A program made the position numbers and the translations under genes. The notes beneath the pieces are model-generated. The model did no database searches, was not told the DNA's origin, and saw only the letters and a program-made list of their open reading frames with translations. Shown here piece by piece: positions 44,164 to 56,671 of a stretch of DNA of 64,000 nt. The stretch lies in the NCBI RefSeq assembly GCF_013155385.1, contig NZ_JABJUQ010000007.1:1036001-1100000 (forward strand). Direction: 5' to 3'. This DNA is from Bacillus sp. WMMC1349 (GTDB lineage Bacteria > Bacillota > Bacilli > Bacillales > Bacillaceae). How positions within the stretch are numbered: the first letter of the stretch is position 1; every line of letters begins with the position of its first letter.

Positions 44164-47100
44164 GTGGGAGTATTATTTTTATCAGGCAGGTCCGGGAGTG
44201 GGAAAACGACGTTTATCTTAGATGAAATGAGGGGAAAACTTCGCCAGCACCCCCTCGGTAAACCGATCATTTTTCTAGTCCCGGATCAGATGACGTTTTT
44301 AATGGAATATGAGCTTAGTAAGACCCCTGATTTAGGTGGAATGTTTCGAGCTCAGGTTTACAGTTTTTCAAGGCTAGCCTGGTGGATTCTTCAACGTACT
44401 GGGGGGATTAATCGTAAATTTCTAACAAGTTCAGGAATTCAAATGTTGCTGCGCAAGCTGATTGAAGAACATAAAACAGAATTTAGAGTTTATCAGAATG
44501 CGAGTGATAAGAACGGTTTTACTGAACAGGTCGAACGGATGTTAGCCGAATTTAAAAGGCATTGTCTGTCACCTGAAAGTATTCGGGAGATCATTCAAGG
44601 TAGCGAGGTATCAGAATATGAGGATGAACGAGTGCTTTCTGATAAGCTGCATGATCTGTATATTTTGTACAGTAAGATGGAAGAGAGTCTTGAACAGCAA
44701 TATGTTCACTCAGAAGATTATTTGCAACTCTTAGCAGAGCAAATTCCGTATTGCGAAGAGCTCAAAGGTGCTGTTATATATGTTGATGGGTTTCATCGGT
44801 TCACACCGCAGGAGATGAACGTTCTTGAAAAGCTGATGGTTCATGCGCAAGAGATGACGTTTTCTTTAACAACGGACGAGCCTTTTACTGAACAAGTCCC
44901 CCATGAATTACACCTATTTCGGATGACGGGAAAGATGTATTTTGATCTTTATCAGAAAACGAAAGAACTTGGTCTTAACATATCAGTAAAACATTTGACA
45001 AATGTGAACCGTCATAAGCATGTTAAGGAGTTAAAACATTTGGAACGATATGTGACTGAAAGGCCGCTAAAAGTGTATAAGGATAGAGCTGAAGCCCTGT
45101 GCGTTATGCAAGCGGCAAACAGAAGAACAGAGATAGAAGGAATTGCAAGAGAAATTCAATCCCTCGTTCGGACTGGTTGCCTCCGCTTCAAAGACATTGC
45201 TGTCATTGCCCGCAATGTCGAAGACTATAAAGATACGATAAAAGAGGTATTTAAAGATTATGAGCTAGCTTTTTTTATAGATGGAAAGGAACCGATGCAG
45301 AACCATCCACTGATTGAGTTGATTCGTTCAACCCTAGATGTGATTAAAGGAAATTGGGGATATGAAGCAGTGTTTCGTTGCATAAAAACAGAACTGTTGT
45401 TTCCTCATGATGAACCGAAGAACCTCGTACGTGAACAGGTTGACCAGTTGGAGAACTACTGCATTGCACATGGAATAAAAGGAGACCGATGGACAAGAAA
45501 AGATCGCTTTATTTATAGAAGATATGCTTCTTTAGATGGAGACTTTGTACAGACAGACCGAGAAATAGAAATCGAAAATATGCTTAATGAGTTAAAAGAC
45601 TGGATAGTGCCACCTGTTTACCGGTTGCAAAAACGTTTAAAAGAAGCGAGATCAGTCAAAGCAATGGCTGAAGCAGTGTATCTTTACCTTGAAGAGGCTG
45701 AAATTCCGCTGAAACTTGAAGAAGAAAGGCTGAATGCGGAAGAAAACGGCAAAATCATAGAATCGAGACAGCATGATCAAGTATGGAACGCTGTTATTCA
45801 ATTGTTGGATGAGTTTGTCGAAATGATGGGAGATGAGGACATATCGTTTTCCTTGTTTAGACAAATGATGGAGACTGGTTTGGATTCGCTGAGGTTTGCC
45901 CTAATTCCACCAGCCCTTGATCAAGTATTTATCGGCAATATGGATCTTTCAAGAATGTACGATGTGAAATGTACGTTTATTATTGGGGTTAACGATGGCA
46001 TTCTGCCAGCAAAGCCAGACGATGATGGAGTGTTGTCAGATGATGACAGGGAATGGTTGAAAAGAAACGGTGCGGAGCTTGCAGCAACGGGAAGGGAACA
46101 GTTATTAGATGAAAATTTTTTAATCTATATGGCTTTATCAAGTCCTTCTGAAAAGCTTTACGTTTCATACCCTATTGCAGATGCCGAGGGAAAAACATTG
46201 CTTTCTTCAACAGTTGTGAAACAGTTAGAAGAGCTTTTTCCTGGTCATGGTAAAAAGTTGTTGAGCAATGAACCTGAACAACTAAGTGATGAAGAACAAC
46301 TTGAATTTCTTGTTAATAAAAGTACTGCTTTAAGTTATCTGGCAAGTCAGCTTAGTCTTTGGACAAGACAGTATATGATTAGTGATGTCTGGTGGAGTAC
46401 ATACAACTTTCTGATGAGAGGTCCGGACCGCTCCTTTTCTCAAAACATTCTCTCAAGTTTGTTTTTTAGAAATAAGGTTCACAACCTCAATCAGCATATG
46501 ACACGTGAGTTGTATGGGGAAAATATTCAAGGAAGCGTATCACGAATGGAAACGTACAATGCCTGTCCATTTTCTCATTTTGCTTCACATGGATTAAAGC
46601 TGAAAGAGCGGCAATTTTTTAAACTTGAGGCTCCTGATATCGGTCAGTTGTTTCACTCTGCACTAAAGCTAATCGCAGACCGTCTCCATGAGTTAAAGCT
46701 TGATTGGCGTGATTTGACAAAAGAACAATGTGATAAATTATCTTTTGATGCGATTGAACGACTTGCACCCAAACTGCAAAAAGAGATCTTACTCAGTTCA
46801 AATCGGCATCATTATGTGAAACAAAAATTGCAGAAAATTATTGCTCGGGTATCAGGCATTTTAAGTGAGCATGCGAAAGCGAGCGGGTTTGCCCCAGTCG
46901 GTCTTGAGCTTGGATTCGGTGGCAATGGGCCGCTTCCACCGATGCGGTTTACCCTTCAAAACGGTTGCACCATGGAGCTTGTAGGTCGAATTGACCGGGT
47001 AGACAAAGCTGAAAGTTCAAAAGGATTGTTGCTTCGCATTGTTGATTATAAATCAAGTGATAAAGGGCTTGATTTAGCCGAAGTATATTATGGTCTTGCA

Positions 47101-47661
47101 TTACAGATGCTGACCTACCTAGATTTATCCATCACATATTCAACTGATTGGCTCGGAATGAAAGCAACGCCTGCAGGTGTCCTATATTTTCATGTTCACG
47201 ACCCGATGATTCAGGCTTCAGTTCCACTTGGACTTGATGAAATAGAAAAGGAAATTTTTAAGAAATTTAAAATGAAAGGTCTTCTTTTAGGTGATCAGGA
47301 AGTTGTCAAACTGATGGATACGACACTTGAACAAGGCAGATCTGACATCATCAGTGCTGGCTTAAAAAAAGACGGCTCACTCCGTTCAGATTCGGCTGTG
47401 ATTAGTGAAGACCATTTTCACTTATTAAGGGATCACATCCGTCGAACTTTTCAAAAAGCCGGTGAGGAAATTACAAATGGTAAGGTATCTATTGAGCCAT
47501 ATAAACTAAAAGATCGAACACCATGTACATTTTGTTCTTACAAGTCATTCTGTCAGTTTGACGAATCACTCGAGGAGAATCAGTATCGAGTATTAAAACC
47601 GGAAAAAGACAATGTGATATTGGACTGGCTGAAAAAGGAGGATGAGACAAATGGAGATTGA
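44164..47661 (+). CDS. addB: ATP-dependent helicase/nuclease subunit AddB
   Basis: Subunit of the AddAB helicase-nuclease that processes double-strand breaks up to Chi for RecA loading. The 1165 residues match the B. subtilis length. There is a Walker A-like [11 protein letters not shown] at the N-terminus and a C-terminal RecB-type nuclease domain with VDYKSS near 960; an iron-sulfur cluster is formed by Cys in NACPFSH and C-terminal [14 protein letters not shown]. The start is GTG after AAAGGAG. It overlaps addA, so the complex is co-translated. Confidence 0.96.
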   Translation: MGVLFLSGRSGSGKTTFILDEMRGKLRQHPLGKPIIFLVPDQMTFLMEYELSKTPDLGGMFRAQVYSFSRLAWWILQRTGGINRKFLTSSGIQMLLRKLIEEHKTEFRVYQNASDKNGFTEQVERMLAEFKRHCLSPESIREIIQGSEVSEYEDERVLSDKLHDLYILYSKMEESLEQQYVHSEDYLQLLAEQIPYCEELKGAVIYVDGFHRFTPQEMNVLEKLMVHAQEMTFSLTTDEPFTEQVPHELHLFRMTGKMYFDLYQKTKELGLNISVKHLTNVNRHKHVKELKHLERYVTERPLKVYKDRAEALCVMQAANRRTEIEGIAREIQSLVRTGCLRFKDIAVIARNVEDYKDTIKEVFKDYELAFFIDGKEPMQNHPLIELIRSTLDVIKGNWGYEAVFRCIKTELLFPHDEPKNLVREQVDQLENYCIAHGIKGDRWTRKDRFIYRRYASLDGDFVQTDREIEIENMLNELKDWIVPPVYRLQKRLKEARSVKAMAEAVYLYLEEAEIPLKLEEERLNAEENGKIIESRQHDQVWNAVIQLLDEFVEMMGDEDISFSLFRQMMETGLDSLRFALIPPALDQVFIGNMDLSRMYDVKCTFIIGVNDGILPAKPDDDGVLSDDDREWLKRNGAELAATGREQLLDENFLIYMALSSPSEKLYVSYPIADAEGKTLLSSTVVKQLEELFPGHGKKLLSNEPEQLSDEEQLEFLVNKSTALSYLASQLSLWTRQYMISDVWWSTYNFLMRGPDRSFSQNILSSLFFRNKVHNLNQHMTRELYGENIQGSVSRMETYNACPFSHFASHGLKLKERQFFKLEAPDIGQLFHSALKLIADRLHELKLDWRDLTKEQCDKLSFDAIERLAPKLQKEILLSSNRHHYVKQKLQKIIARVSGILSEHAKASGFAPVGLELGFGGNGPLPPMRFTLQNGCTMELVGRIDRVDKAESSKGLLLRIVDYKSSDKGLDLAEVYYGLALQMLTYLDLSITYSTDWLGMKATPAGVLYFHVHDPMIQASVPLGLDEIEKEIFKKFKMKGLLLGDQEVVKLMDTTLEQGRSDIISAGLKKDGSLRSDSAVISEDHFHLLRDHIRRTFQKAGEEITNGKVSIEPYKLKDRTPCTFCSYKSFCQFDESLEENQYRVLKPEKDNVILDWLKKEDETNGD

Positions 47662-50600
47662 TAAGCCTAAAGATAGCATCTGGACTGATGATCAATGGAA
47701 AGCGATTGTCTCATCTGGTCGTGATATTTTAGTTGCTGCAGCTGCAGGCTCGGGAAAAACAGCCGTCTTGGTTGAACGAATCATTCGTAAAATTACCACA
47801 AAGGATGACCCAATTGATGTTGACAGACTCCTTGTTGTAACGTTTACAAATGCATCAGCAGCTGAGATGAAGCACCGTATTGGTGTGGCGCTTGAAAAGG
47901 AACTCGCCGACAATCCGGCTTCTCTACATTTGCGCAGACAACTTTCCTTATTGAATAAGGCCAATATATCAACATTACATTCATTTTGTCTTCAGGTTGC
48001 TCGCAAATACTATTATATGATCGACATTGATCCGGCTTTTCGCATTGCCGATCAGACAGAAGCTGAGCTTTTAAGTGATGAGGTGCTGGATGAACTATTT
48101 GAGGAACAATATAAAAAAGGAGATCCCGCATTTTTCGAGCTTGTCGACAGATATACGACAGACCGTCATGATCTGGATTTGCAATATTTAGTGAAGCGAG
48201 TCTATGAATATTCTCGTTCACATCCCAATCCAGAACAATGGCTTGAAACATTTGTCGATCTATATGATGTTGCATCAGATTCCAAGGTAGAGTCTCTTCC
48301 ATTTTATACTGTTATTCAAGAAGATATTGCGCTTATTCTAGAAGGCGTGCGGAAAATGCTGATGCGTGCACTTGATGTAACAAAACAGCCGGGTGGCCCC
48401 GCTCCCCGCGCTGAAAATTTGCTCGATGATTTAGCGCAAATTGATCAGTTGATCAAAAATCAGGATGATTTTGAAGCACTGTATGAGCTTGTACCGACTG
48501 TTTCTTTTACAAGAGCCAAACCTTGTAAAGGGGACGAATTTGATCCGATTTTAATAGAAGAGGTGACAGAGCTTAGAGGTGGTGCAAAAAAACAGTTAGA
48601 AAAGTTAAAAAGTGATTATTTCATGTGGAGTCCTGACAAGCATCTCAAGAGTTTGAAGGAAATGAAGTCCGTCATTCAGACGCTTGTTCAACTTGTTATC
48701 GCTTATGGAAAGCGTTACATGGCTCAGAAAAAGGAAAAAGCAATTGTTGATTTCTCAGATCTTGAACATTATTGTCTTGCAGTTTTAACAAGGAAAAATG
48801 AAGCTGGGGAAACAGAACCGAGTGAAGCAGCTCAACACTACCAACATCAATTTCATGAAGTGCTGGTTGATGAATATCAGGATACAAACCTTGTTCAGGA
48901 AGCCATTTTAAAGCTTGTCGCCAAAAACGAACACGAAGGAAACCTATTTATGGTTGGGGATGTGAAGCAATCAATTTATCGCTTCCGTCTCGCTGAGCCC
49001 CTTTTATTTCTATCAAAATATAAACGATTCACAGAAGATGGTTCAGGTAGCGGTCAAAAAATTGATCTGAATCAAAATTTCAGAAGTCGGTCTGATATTC
49101 TGGATAGTACAAATTTTTTGTTTAAACAGTTGATGGGTGGAAAAGTTGGTGAAATTGACTATGATGAACAAGCTGAATTAAAACTCGGGGCAACATACCC
49201 TCCTCATGAAGCAACGAAAACTGAAGTCTTAATGATAGAAAATCAAGCTCAATTAAAGGATGAAGAAACTGAAGAACTTGAGACGGTCCAACTGGAAACA
49301 AGAGCAATCGCCAGTCAAATTAGACACTTAATTTCCGGTCAGTTCCAAGTTTATGACGGCAAAACAAAAACAACCCGAAATATCCAGTACAGGGATATCG
49401 TGGTTTTGCTGCGGTCAATGCCTTGGGCTCCACAGATGATGGATGAACTTAAACAACAGGGAATACCAGTTTATGCTAATCTGGCATCAGGGTATTTTGA
49501 AGCGACTGAAGTTTCAATCATTATTTCATTGCTCAAAGTCGTTGATAATACCTATCAAGATATTCCGCTTGCTTCTGTTCTTCGATCACCAATTGTTGGT
49601 CTTGAGGAAAATGAACTATCATTAATTAGAATTCAAGATCAAAAAGTGCCGTTTTATGAAGCGATGAAAGCATATCTAGCTGCTTCTGACAAGGATGACA
49701 AGCTTTATGAAAAGCTTTATCGTTTTGACCGGTTTCTTAAAAAGTGGCGGGTATTTGCGAAGAACCATTCAGTGGCAGAACTGATCTGGGATATTTATCG
49801 AGATACAAAGTATTTAGATTATGTCGGTGGAATGCCAGGTGGGAAACAACGTCAGGCCAATTTGCGCGTCCTTTATGATCGGGCCAGATCATATGAAGCG
49901 ACATCGTTTCGCGGATTGTTCAGATTTTTAAGGTTTATTGAACGTATGCGAGAACGAGGCAATGATCTTGGAACGGCGAGAGCATTGAGTGAACAGGAAG
50001 ACGTCGTCAGACTGATGACCATTCACTCAAGTAAAGGTCTAGAATTTCCAGTCGTGTTTACAGCAGGCCTCGGTCGGAGTTTTAATATGATGGATTTAAA
50101 TAAACCTTATTTGCTTGATAAGGAACTGGGGTTCGGAACAAAATTTATCCATCCGAAGTGGCGGATTAGCTATCCAACACTGCCATTGATTGCAATGAAG
50201 AAAAAGATGCGCCGTGAACTTTTATCAGAAGAACTGCGTGTTTTGTATGTTGCACTTACTAGAGCAAAGGAAAAGCTTTATTTGATCGGTACAGTAAAAG
50301 ATAAAGAAAAATCTTTAACAAAATGGCGTTCAGCCGCTTCACAGAAAGAATGGTTACTTCCTGATTTTGAACGTTTTCAGGCTAAATCCTTTATAGATTT
50401 CATTGGTCCTGCTTTAATGAGGCATAGAGATATGGAAGATGCCAGTCTTCATCCATTAAATGATGAAATTTCTCATCATCCGGCTTGTTTTGCTGTCAAC
50501 TGGCTGTCTCCTTCAGAGCTTCAGGCTGAAGATCAGGTACAAACGGAAGTAGGAAAACAAGAGTTGCTTGCTCTGATCAAAAAAGGACAGCCTATCGATG

Positions 50601-51340
50601 GGACTTTTGCTTATCAAAACGAGGTGCAGACACGGCTGACATGGTCATATTCTCATCAGGATGCAACACAAGTTCGTACAAAACAGTCAGTATCAGAAAT
50701 TAAACGACAAAAAGAATATGATGATGAATATGGAGATCGTTCATTGGTTCGCCAAGCTCCAAAGGTATCCATGTATAGCAGACCTGCCTTTATGATGACA
50801 AAAGGACTGACTCCTGCCGAACGAGGAACAGCGATGCATACAGTGATGCAACATCTTCCCTTAACACATGTATATGAAAAAGACGAACTTGGCTGTTTTC
50901 TAAACATGCTTGTCGAAAAAGAAATTTTAACAGGAGAACAGCGGGAGATCATTGACGAAGCTGACATCCTCGCATTTTTTGATACAGATGTTGGTGAAAA
51001 GCTGCAGAGTGCCGCTTGGGTCGAACGTGAAATTCCGTTCAGTATGACACTTCCGTCTGAGGAGATTTACCCCGATTTAAACACGGCTGATCCGATATTG
51101 ATTCAGGGGATGATTGATTGTTTGTTTGAAACAGAAGAGGGTATTTATTTGCTCGACTATAAAACAGATCGAATCCACGATAAATTCCGAAATGGCTTTA
51201 CTGAAGCTGAACCCATTTTAAGAAAGCGTTATGAAACACAGATTCAACTTTATGCACGAGCGGTTGAAACGATCATCAAGAGGCCACTTGCAGGTCGCAT
51301 TCTTTATTTTTTTGATGGTGGATATGTAGTGAATATTTAA
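47651..51340 (+). CDS. addA: ATP-dependent helicase/nuclease subunit AddA
   Basis: UvrD/RecB-like helicase with C-terminal nuclease, 1229 residues. Motifs include Walker [19 protein letters not shown], motif Ia [13 protein letters not shown], motif [12 protein letters not shown], motif [17 protein letters not shown], motif [16 protein letters not shown], motif [13 protein letters not shown], and the nuclease GMIDCLFE...LLDYKTD. The ATG at 47651 is chosen because AAGGAGG (47635-47641) abuts the earlier ATG at 47642. ComK activates addAB in B. subtilis. Confidence 0.96.
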   Translation: MEIDKPKDSIWTDDQWKAIVSSGRDILVAAAAGSGKTAVLVERIIRKITTKDDPIDVDRLLVVTFTNASAAEMKHRIGVALEKELADNPASLHLRRQLSLLNKANISTLHSFCLQVARKYYYMIDIDPAFRIADQTEAELLSDEVLDELFEEQYKKGDPAFFELVDRYTTDRHDLDLQYLVKRVYEYSRSHPNPEQWLETFVDLYDVASDSKVESLPFYTVIQEDIALILEGVRKMLMRALDVTKQPGGPAPRAENLLDDLAQIDQLIKNQDDFEALYELVPTVSFTRAKPCKGDEFDPILIEEVTELRGGAKKQLEKLKSDYFMWSPDKHLKSLKEMKSVIQTLVQLVIAYGKRYMAQKKEKAIVDFSDLEHYCLAVLTRKNEAGETEPSEAAQHYQHQFHEVLVDEYQDTNLVQEAILKLVAKNEHEGNLFMVGDVKQSIYRFRLAEPLLFLSKYKRFTEDGSGSGQKIDLNQNFRSRSDILDSTNFLFKQLMGGKVGEIDYDEQAELKLGATYPPHEATKTEVLMIENQAQLKDEETEELETVQLETRAIASQIRHLISGQFQVYDGKTKTTRNIQYRDIVVLLRSMPWAPQMMDELKQQGIPVYANLASGYFEATEVSIIISLLKVVDNTYQDIPLASVLRSPIVGLEENELSLIRIQDQKVPFYEAMKAYLAASDKDDKLYEKLYRFDRFLKKWRVFAKNHSVAELIWDIYRDTKYLDYVGGMPGGKQRQANLRVLYDRARSYEATSFRGLFRFLRFIERMRERGNDLGTARALSEQEDVVRLMTIHSSKGLEFPVVFTAGLGRSFNMMDLNKPYLLDKELGFGTKFIHPKWRISYPTLPLIAMKKKMRRELLSEELRVLYVALTRAKEKLYLIGTVKDKEKSLTKWRSAASQKEWLLPDFERFQAKSFIDFIGPALMRHRDMEDASLHPLNDEISHHPACFAVNWLSPSELQAEDQVQTEVGKQELLALIKKGQPIDGTFAYQNEVQTRLTWSYSHQDATQVRTKQSVSEIKRQKEYDDEYGDRSLVRQAPKVSMYSRPAFMMTKGLTPAERGTAMHTVMQHLPLTHVYEKDELGCFLNMLVEKEILTGEQREIIDEADILAFFDTDVGEKLQSAAWVEREIPFSMTLPSEEIYPDLNTADPILIQGMIDCLFETEEGIYLLDYKTDRIHDKFRNGFTEAEPILRKRYETQIQLYARAVETIIKRPLAGRILYFFDGGYVVNI

Positions 51341-51408
51341 CATGAAGTTGCTTTCCTTTGACCCAGTTTGGTCAAGGGGAAGCTTGATTAAAAGAGGAGT
51401 GAACAGTT

Positions 51409-52590
51409 TTGCGAATTTTACATACCGCTGACTGGCATTTAGGAAAAACACTTGAGGGCAGAAGCCGGTTAAAGGAACAGGAGGACTTTCTTGACGAACT
51501 CACAGAGATTGTAAAAGACGAGAAAATCGATGCCATTGTGATGGCCGGAGATGCTTTTGATACAGTGAATCCACCAGCTCATGCCGAACAGCTCTTTTAT
51601 GAGAGTCTCTCCTCACTGTCTGACAAAGGAAAGCGTCCCGTCGTTGTTATTGCTGGAAATCATGACAACCCTGATCGTCTTTCCGCTGCGTCTCCGCTAA
51701 CGGTGGACCAGGGTATCTACTTAATCGGGTACCCGAAAACAGAACCAATTGATATAGAAGTTACTTCTTCAGGAGAACTTCTTTCTATAGCAGCGCTAGC
51801 GTATCCTTCTGAATCAAGATTGAATGAAGTTCTTTCTGAGACATTTGCTGAAAAGTTGCTTCGCGATCAATATGACCTGAAAATTAGACAGACGTTCCAA
51901 CATATGAGTCGTCAGTTCAGAAAAGATGCTGTACAAATCGCCGCTAGCCACATATATGTCGCAGGTGGTAGCCAGACTGATTCAGAACGGCCGATCGAAG
52001 TTGGGGGCGCATATACAGTGGCTGCAGAAAGTCTTCCTGAAAGTGCTGCTTATGTAGCACTCGGACATCTTCACCGACCACAAATGGTTAAACGTTCCAA
52101 TACAGTTGCGAGATATTCCGGTTCTCCACTCGCTTACAGTTTTTCAGAAGCGGGCTATGCAAAATCTGTTACAGTTGTTGAGGCTTTCCCAGGTAAGCAA
52201 GCATCTTGGAAAGAGGTTTTCTTGACAAGCGGCAAACCGCTTATCAAATGGAAAGCAGAAGAAGGTGTTTCTCAAGTATACAGTTGGCTTGAAGAAGGGC
52301 GTGACAAACATGCTTGGATTGATCTGGAAATTCACTTGGAAGATCAGCTTTCAATTGAAGAGATTCATCACATTAGAAAAGCGCACCAAGGGATTGTTCA
52401 TATTCGCCGGTTCTATCATGACAATCCAGCAACCCCAAAAACAGTTCAGTCGCAACACATCCCAATTGAAGAGAGGTTTAAAGTGTTCTATGAAAGGCAA
52501 ACGAGCGGAGCAGTTCCTGATGATGAGACTGTTAAGCTGTTTTTAGAGCTCGCCTCTAGTACGGAGCAAGAAGAGGGGGATGAAACATGA
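51409..52590 (+). CDS. sbcD: Exonuclease subunit SbcD (Mre11-like)
   Basis: Metallophosphoesterase nuclease of the SbcCD complex, which opens hairpins and trims blocked DNA ends. The 393-residue protein begins with LHTADWHLGK and shows MAGDAFDTVNPP, GNHDNPDRL, IAASHIYVAGG and YVALGHLHRPQ, the phosphoesterase motifs. The start is TTG with AGAGGAGTG upstream. It overlaps sbcC by four bases (ATGA). Confidence 0.95.
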   Translation: MRILHTADWHLGKTLEGRSRLKEQEDFLDELTEIVKDEKIDAIVMAGDAFDTVNPPAHAEQLFYESLSSLSDKGKRPVVVIAGNHDNPDRLSAASPLTVDQGIYLIGYPKTEPIDIEVTSSGELLSIAALAYPSESRLNEVLSETFAEKLLRDQYDLKIRQTFQHMSRQFRKDAVQIAASHIYVAGGSQTDSERPIEVGGAYTVAAESLPESAAYVALGHLHRPQMVKRSNTVARYSGSPLAYSFSEAGYAKSVTVVEAFPGKQASWKEVFLTSGKPLIKWKAEEGVSQVYSWLEEGRDKHAWIDLEIHLEDQLSIEEIHHIRKAHQGIVHIRRFYHDNPATPKTVQSQHIPIEERFKVFYERQTSGAVPDDETVKLFLELASSTEQEEGDET

Positions 52591-55500
52591 AACCAATTTC
52601 CCTATCTATTAAAGGTTTACACAGTTTTAGGGAAGAACAAGTCATTCACTTTGAAAATCTTTGTGATGCTGGTGTATTTGGGATATTTGGTCCGACTGGA
52701 AGCGGAAAATCGACAATTCTTGATGCTATGACACTGGCTTTATATGGGAAAGTGGAGCGAGCCTCCAACAATACACAAGGTATTATTAATCATGCAGAAA
52801 ATCAACTTGCTGTCTCATTCACATTTAAACTTCAAACCGGTCATGAGACAGCTTATCGCGTCGAGCGAGTTTTTAAGCGAACAGACGATGTGAAAGTGAA
52901 AACCTCTATTTGCCGCTTGCTTGAGATAAACGAAGAACGAACGGTGTTGGCGGATAAAGCAAATGAAGTTAGCCGCAAAGTTGAGGAATTGCTAGGCTTA
53001 ACGATCGATGATTTTACAAGAGCGGTCGTTTTGCCACAAGGAAAATTTTCCGAATTTCTTTCATTAAAAGGAGCGGAACGAAGGCAAATGCTTCAGCGTC
53101 TTTTCAATCTTGAGCAGTATGGTGACCGATTGGTTAAAAAACTGAAAAACCAAGTGCAAAAAGCGGTTGCTAAGAAAAATGAAATGCTTGCTGAACAGTC
53201 AGGTCTTGGTGATGCTGGAAAAGATGCGCTACATCGGGCGGAACAACAGCTTGAAGCAACTGAAAAATCTTTAAAAACTAAGGAAGCTGAACGCGACAGG
53301 GTGCTGCAGCGATTTAACGAATTTCAGGAGATTTGGGAATTACAACAGGAACAACAAAGCTATCTTCATGATGCAGAAAGACTTACAAAGCAAAAAGAAA
53401 CCATCAAGGAAAAAGAAGATCGGCTTCAGCTTGCTGAGACGGCAAATACATTAAAACCGTATGCAGATGGGTATCTTGAAGCTCGGAATACTGTTGCCTC
53501 TGCTGAACAAACAGAAAACAAGGTTCGGTCTGCATTGCGGAATCAACAAGCTGATTATGATAACATTCAGCAAAACTATGACAATTTTAAAAATGAAAAA
53601 AATAGAATAGAGCCACAGCTTCGTAAACAAGAGGAACAACTTACGGTGTTAAAAGAAATTGAAACAAAGCGGGCTGCTGTCGAAAAACAAGTGAAAGTCA
53701 AACAAACAGAAAAATTTAAAAAAGAAGAAGAGATCAAAAACACCGCTGACCAATTGGCTAAGGAGAAAGAATGGCTTGAACGTGGGACAAGCAAGCAAAA
53801 TCAGCTAAAAGATAAGTTGAAATCTGTTCAAGTATCAAGCGAAGAACGAAAACAGTGTCACAAAGCGATCGAGCTTGCTCGTCAAATCAAGCAACGAAAA
53901 CATGAACTCGAATTAGAACAAAAACAGGCTGAGAAGCATCAAATAGAGCTTTCTCAACTACTGCTACAACAAAAAAGCTTAGAAAAAGAAATGAAAACTG
54001 AAGAAGATCATATTGGTCATGTTTTTGTTACTGTTCAAAGGGTTTATGCGTTGATTTGTGAGACGGAGAGATCTCTTTCTGAAACTGTTCATCTTGCAAC
54101 TGTTAAGCGTGAGAACTTGTTAGCAAAACGGGACCAAGCAAAATTTGATCAGCTGACAAAAGAGCTTTCCAAACAGCTCAAAAAAGGAGAACCTTGCCCT
54201 GTCTGTGGTTCTACACAACATGAAAAGTTGGTCCATACTGATGTAAAGAACATATCTTTCAAGGAGTCCGAACTAGATGAAGTGGAAAAATTTTTGAGTG
54301 AATCTACTGTATTAACTCAAGAATTTTTTACAGCAAAGGTGAAACTTGAACAACAGTCGGATTATTTAATGAATGAATGTCCTTTTCTCGAAAAGAGTGA
54401 ATCTGCAGTAGAGGTTGCCGCATCAATTGAGGGCGACTCAATTTCTAAACGGTTCGAGCAAATTAGCTTTGAATGGAAGGGAATCAAACAAGATTTATCA
54501 GGAACAAAAAGTCGGGTCTCCAAGATTCTCACCGCTTACAAACAGGCTACTAAAAAACAAGAACAGCTTTGTGAACAGGTGAACTATAAAGCAAAAGAAC
54601 AGGATCGCCTTCAAAAACGCTGTGATGAACTTACTGCTGCATTGACCGGTTTAGAGAACAATTTGAGCAACCAATTTGCTGGAATCTCTTCTGAACAGGC
54701 AGAAAAGTGGCAAGAGACAATTGAAGAAAAAGACCTTGACGCAGAAAAATGTGAAGAAGCTATAGAAAAAAGTGTTCATTTTTTAAAGGAAAAAGAACAG
54801 CTAAAAGAGAAACTGACCGAGCATCTTTATACACTTGAGAAAGAACATTTAGATCTTCACTATTCCCTTGAAAGTCTGAACAAAGAATTAAGTGAATATC
54901 AAAAAGAACTGAAAGGTTATCCTGATACAGCTGTAATTGACGAACAGCTTCAAGCCGCAAGGAGCAAATTGACAAAGTTGACTGAACAAGACCAAACACT
55001 TTATGATCAATTGAAGAAAACAGAGGCGAATGTCAATCAACTAAGCGGTCAGGCGAAAGCCTGTCAGTCAGCTTTACAGGAAGCCATATCAAGGCTTGAG
55101 AAGGTAAAAGAAACCTGGATAGAAAAATCGGGAGGTACCGTATTTGCAGATGTTGCAGATGTTCAAAACTATATCATTGGTCGTGCAGAGTTCAATCAAC
55201 TAAAACAAGACATTGAAGTCTATTGGGATCAAATCAAGCAAAGTGAAGCTAATATAAGACGAATCACAGATAAACTCAATGGTCGCTCACTTACTGCAGA
55301 AGAATGGGAACAAGCTGCTCAACTCAGAAAACAAGCAGAGGAATCATTTACAGTTGCACTTGAGGAAAGGGGAGCGGCACGAAAAGCGTTGCTTGTCATT
55401 CGTGAGAATCATAGAAGATTTAAGGAGCTTGAAGTAGCTCTGAAAGATTGGCAGGCATATATTGACCGTCTTGATAAACTTCAAACTGTATTTAAAGGCA

Positions 55501-55970
55501 ATGCTTTTGTTGAATATTTAGCAGAGGAACAGCTTGAAAGTGTAACAAGAGATGCTTCAGCCAGACTTGGTGAATTGACAAGACAACGATACGCGATTGA
55601 GGTTGATTCAGAAGGCGGGTTTGTGATGAGGGATGATGCCAATGGTGGAGTCAAACGTCCTGTTACTAGTTTATCAGGTGGTGAAACCTTTCTGACATCT
55701 TTGGCACTTGCATTAGCCCTGTCCACTCAAATCCAGCTTCGAGGGGAGTATCCGCTCCAATTTTTCTTTTTAGATGAAGGATTTGGAACATTGGATCAGG
55801 AGTTGCTTGATACAGTGATTACCGCTTTAGAAAACCTTCAATCTGACGATTTATCAGTTGGTGTTATCAGTCATGTTCAAGAGCTGCGGGCCAGACTTGC
55901 CAAAAAACTGATTGTACACCCAGCTGAGTCAAGCGGAAAAGGAACCGTCGTTTCTTTTGAAATGATATAA
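52587..55970 (+). CDS. sbcC: Exonuclease subunit SbcC (Rad50-like)
   Basis: SMC-like ATPase partner of SbcD, 1127 residues. The N-terminal Walker A motif is FGPTGSGKSTILDAM, followed by a long coiled coil (about 180-900) broken by a zinc-hook CPVC near residue 537 (GEPCPVCGSTQHEKL), and the C-terminal signature SLSGGETFLTSLALALALS with Walker B FFFLDEGFGTLD. AGAGGGGG precedes the ATG. Called YirY in older B. subtilis annotation. Confidence 0.95.
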   Translation: MKPISLSIKGLHSFREEQVIHFENLCDAGVFGIFGPTGSGKSTILDAMTLALYGKVERASNNTQGIINHAENQLAVSFTFKLQTGHETAYRVERVFKRTDDVKVKTSICRLLEINEERTVLADKANEVSRKVEELLGLTIDDFTRAVVLPQGKFSEFLSLKGAERRQMLQRLFNLEQYGDRLVKKLKNQVQKAVAKKNEMLAEQSGLGDAGKDALHRAEQQLEATEKSLKTKEAERDRVLQRFNEFQEIWELQQEQQSYLHDAERLTKQKETIKEKEDRLQLAETANTLKPYADGYLEARNTVASAEQTENKVRSALRNQQADYDNIQQNYDNFKNEKNRIEPQLRKQEEQLTVLKEIETKRAAVEKQVKVKQTEKFKKEEEIKNTADQLAKEKEWLERGTSKQNQLKDKLKSVQVSSEERKQCHKAIELARQIKQRKHELELEQKQAEKHQIELSQLLLQQKSLEKEMKTEEDHIGHVFVTVQRVYALICETERSLSETVHLATVKRENLLAKRDQAKFDQLTKELSKQLKKGEPCPVCGSTQHEKLVHTDVKNISFKESELDEVEKFLSESTVLTQEFFTAKVKLEQQSDYLMNECPFLEKSESAVEVAASIEGDSISKRFEQISFEWKGIKQDLSGTKSRVSKILTAYKQATKKQEQLCEQVNYKAKEQDRLQKRCDELTAALTGLENNLSNQFAGISSEQAEKWQETIEEKDLDAEKCEEAIEKSVHFLKEKEQLKEKLTEHLYTLEKEHLDLHYSLESLNKELSEYQKELKGYPDTAVIDEQLQAARSKLTKLTEQDQTLYDQLKKTEANVNQLSGQAKACQSALQEAISRLEKVKETWIEKSGGTVFADVADVQNYIIGRAEFNQLKQDIEVYWDQIKQSEANIRRITDKLNGRSLTAEEWEQAAQLRKQAEESFTVALEERGAARKALLVIRENHRRFKELEVALKDWQAYIDRLDKLQTVFKGNAFVEYLAEEQLESVTRDASARLGELTRQRYAIEVDSEGGFVMRDDANGGVKRPVTSLSGGETFLTSLALALALSTQIQLRGEYPLQFFFLDEGFGTLDQELLDTVITALENLQSDDLSVGVISHVQELRARLAKKLIVHPAESSGKGTVVSFEMI

Positions 55971-55981
55971 ATGACCACCTA

Positions 55982-56015
55982 AAAAGCAGCTCCTCCAAGT
56001 GGAAGAGGCTGCTTC
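55982..56015. terminator. Bidirectional terminator between sbcC and gerPF
   Basis: AAGCAG / CTGCTT outer stem with a partly paired centre, A and T rich on both sides; between convergent genes. Confidence 0.7.
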
Positions 56016-56017
56016 TT

Positions 56018-56236
56018 TTATGCATTACCAGCAATATTTTGGTCGCTTACATCAGGGTCTACATAGTTTGTTGCATTTAATCCACTGTTAACAACAAGGA
56101 AGTCTCCTGTATTACCAGCACCAGAACCGAGTGCAGATTTTGAAGAGCTTTTCGGAGAAAGGTAAAAAGAATCACCGAAATTTACCACTCCGCCTGATAT
56201 TGTGTTAATTTTAATAGGTCCGACTATGGCTGGCAT
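56018..56236 (-). CDS. gerPF: Spore germination protein GerPF
   Basis: A 72-residue coat protein of the GerPA/GerPF family beginning MPAIVGPIKIN and containing a glycine- and serine-rich centre (LGSGAGNTGDFLVVNSG). The last gene of the gerP operon, whose products sit in the inner coat and help nutrients reach germinant receptors. It lies 54 bases after gerPE. B. subtilis yisB, which lies between sbcC and gerPF there, is absent. Confidence 0.93.
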   Translation of the reverse strand: MPAIVGPIKINTISGGVVNFGDSFYLSPKSSSKSALGSGAGNTGDFLVVNSGLNATNYVDPDVSDQNIAGNA

Positions 56237-56290
56237 AATTGATCGACACCTTTTTTCGAAGTCTTAAAAATAGTATATGCCGCCGTGTTT

Positions 56291-56671
56291 TTATTGTGAG
56301 GCACTACGAGGAAGCTGTCTAATATGTTTAATTCTTATATCGCTATTTATCCGCTTGGTCGTGCCCACTTGAACAACCGAGGATGTAGCAATACCTCCAA
56401 TTTTCACCGCTCTAACACGAATGACCGGGATTTCATGAAAAAATGAGGAATTCACTTTGGTTTCTGGTAGTAACTGGGGAATCGGCTGCTGAAAGAGCGG
56501 AAAATCATCCTGTTTAAATGATCCCTCATAACCGAAAAAGCGAGAGCGATATCTTTGAACAGCGAGAACTTTTGCTTTAAGCACAAGCTCTTGTGTATCA
56601 CCAATTTGCAGGGCACTAGTTGTTCCGACAGTTTGTGCTTTTAAAAATTGTACTTTTGATGTTCTCATCAT
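56291..56671 (-). CDS. gerPE: Spore germination protein GerPE
   Basis: A 126-residue gerP product beginning MMRTSKVQFLKAQTVGTTSAL; overlaps gerPD by four bases. Its N-terminal half repeats the GerP theme of short strands and SALQIGDTQELVLKA. Either of the two first Met codons may be used; the second is closer to the B. subtilis start. Role with the other GerP proteins in coat permeability. Confidence 0.92.
   Translation of the reverse strand: MMRTSKVQFLKAQTVGTTSALQIGDTQELVLKAKVLAVQRYRSRFFGYEGSFKQDDFPLFQQPIPQLLPETKVNSSFFHEIPVIRVRAVKIGGIATSSVVQVGTTKRINSDIRIKHIRQLPRSASQ

Noticed and set aside
47844..48302. 152-codon minus-strand frame inside addA
   Set aside because: Antisense to conserved helicase sequence.
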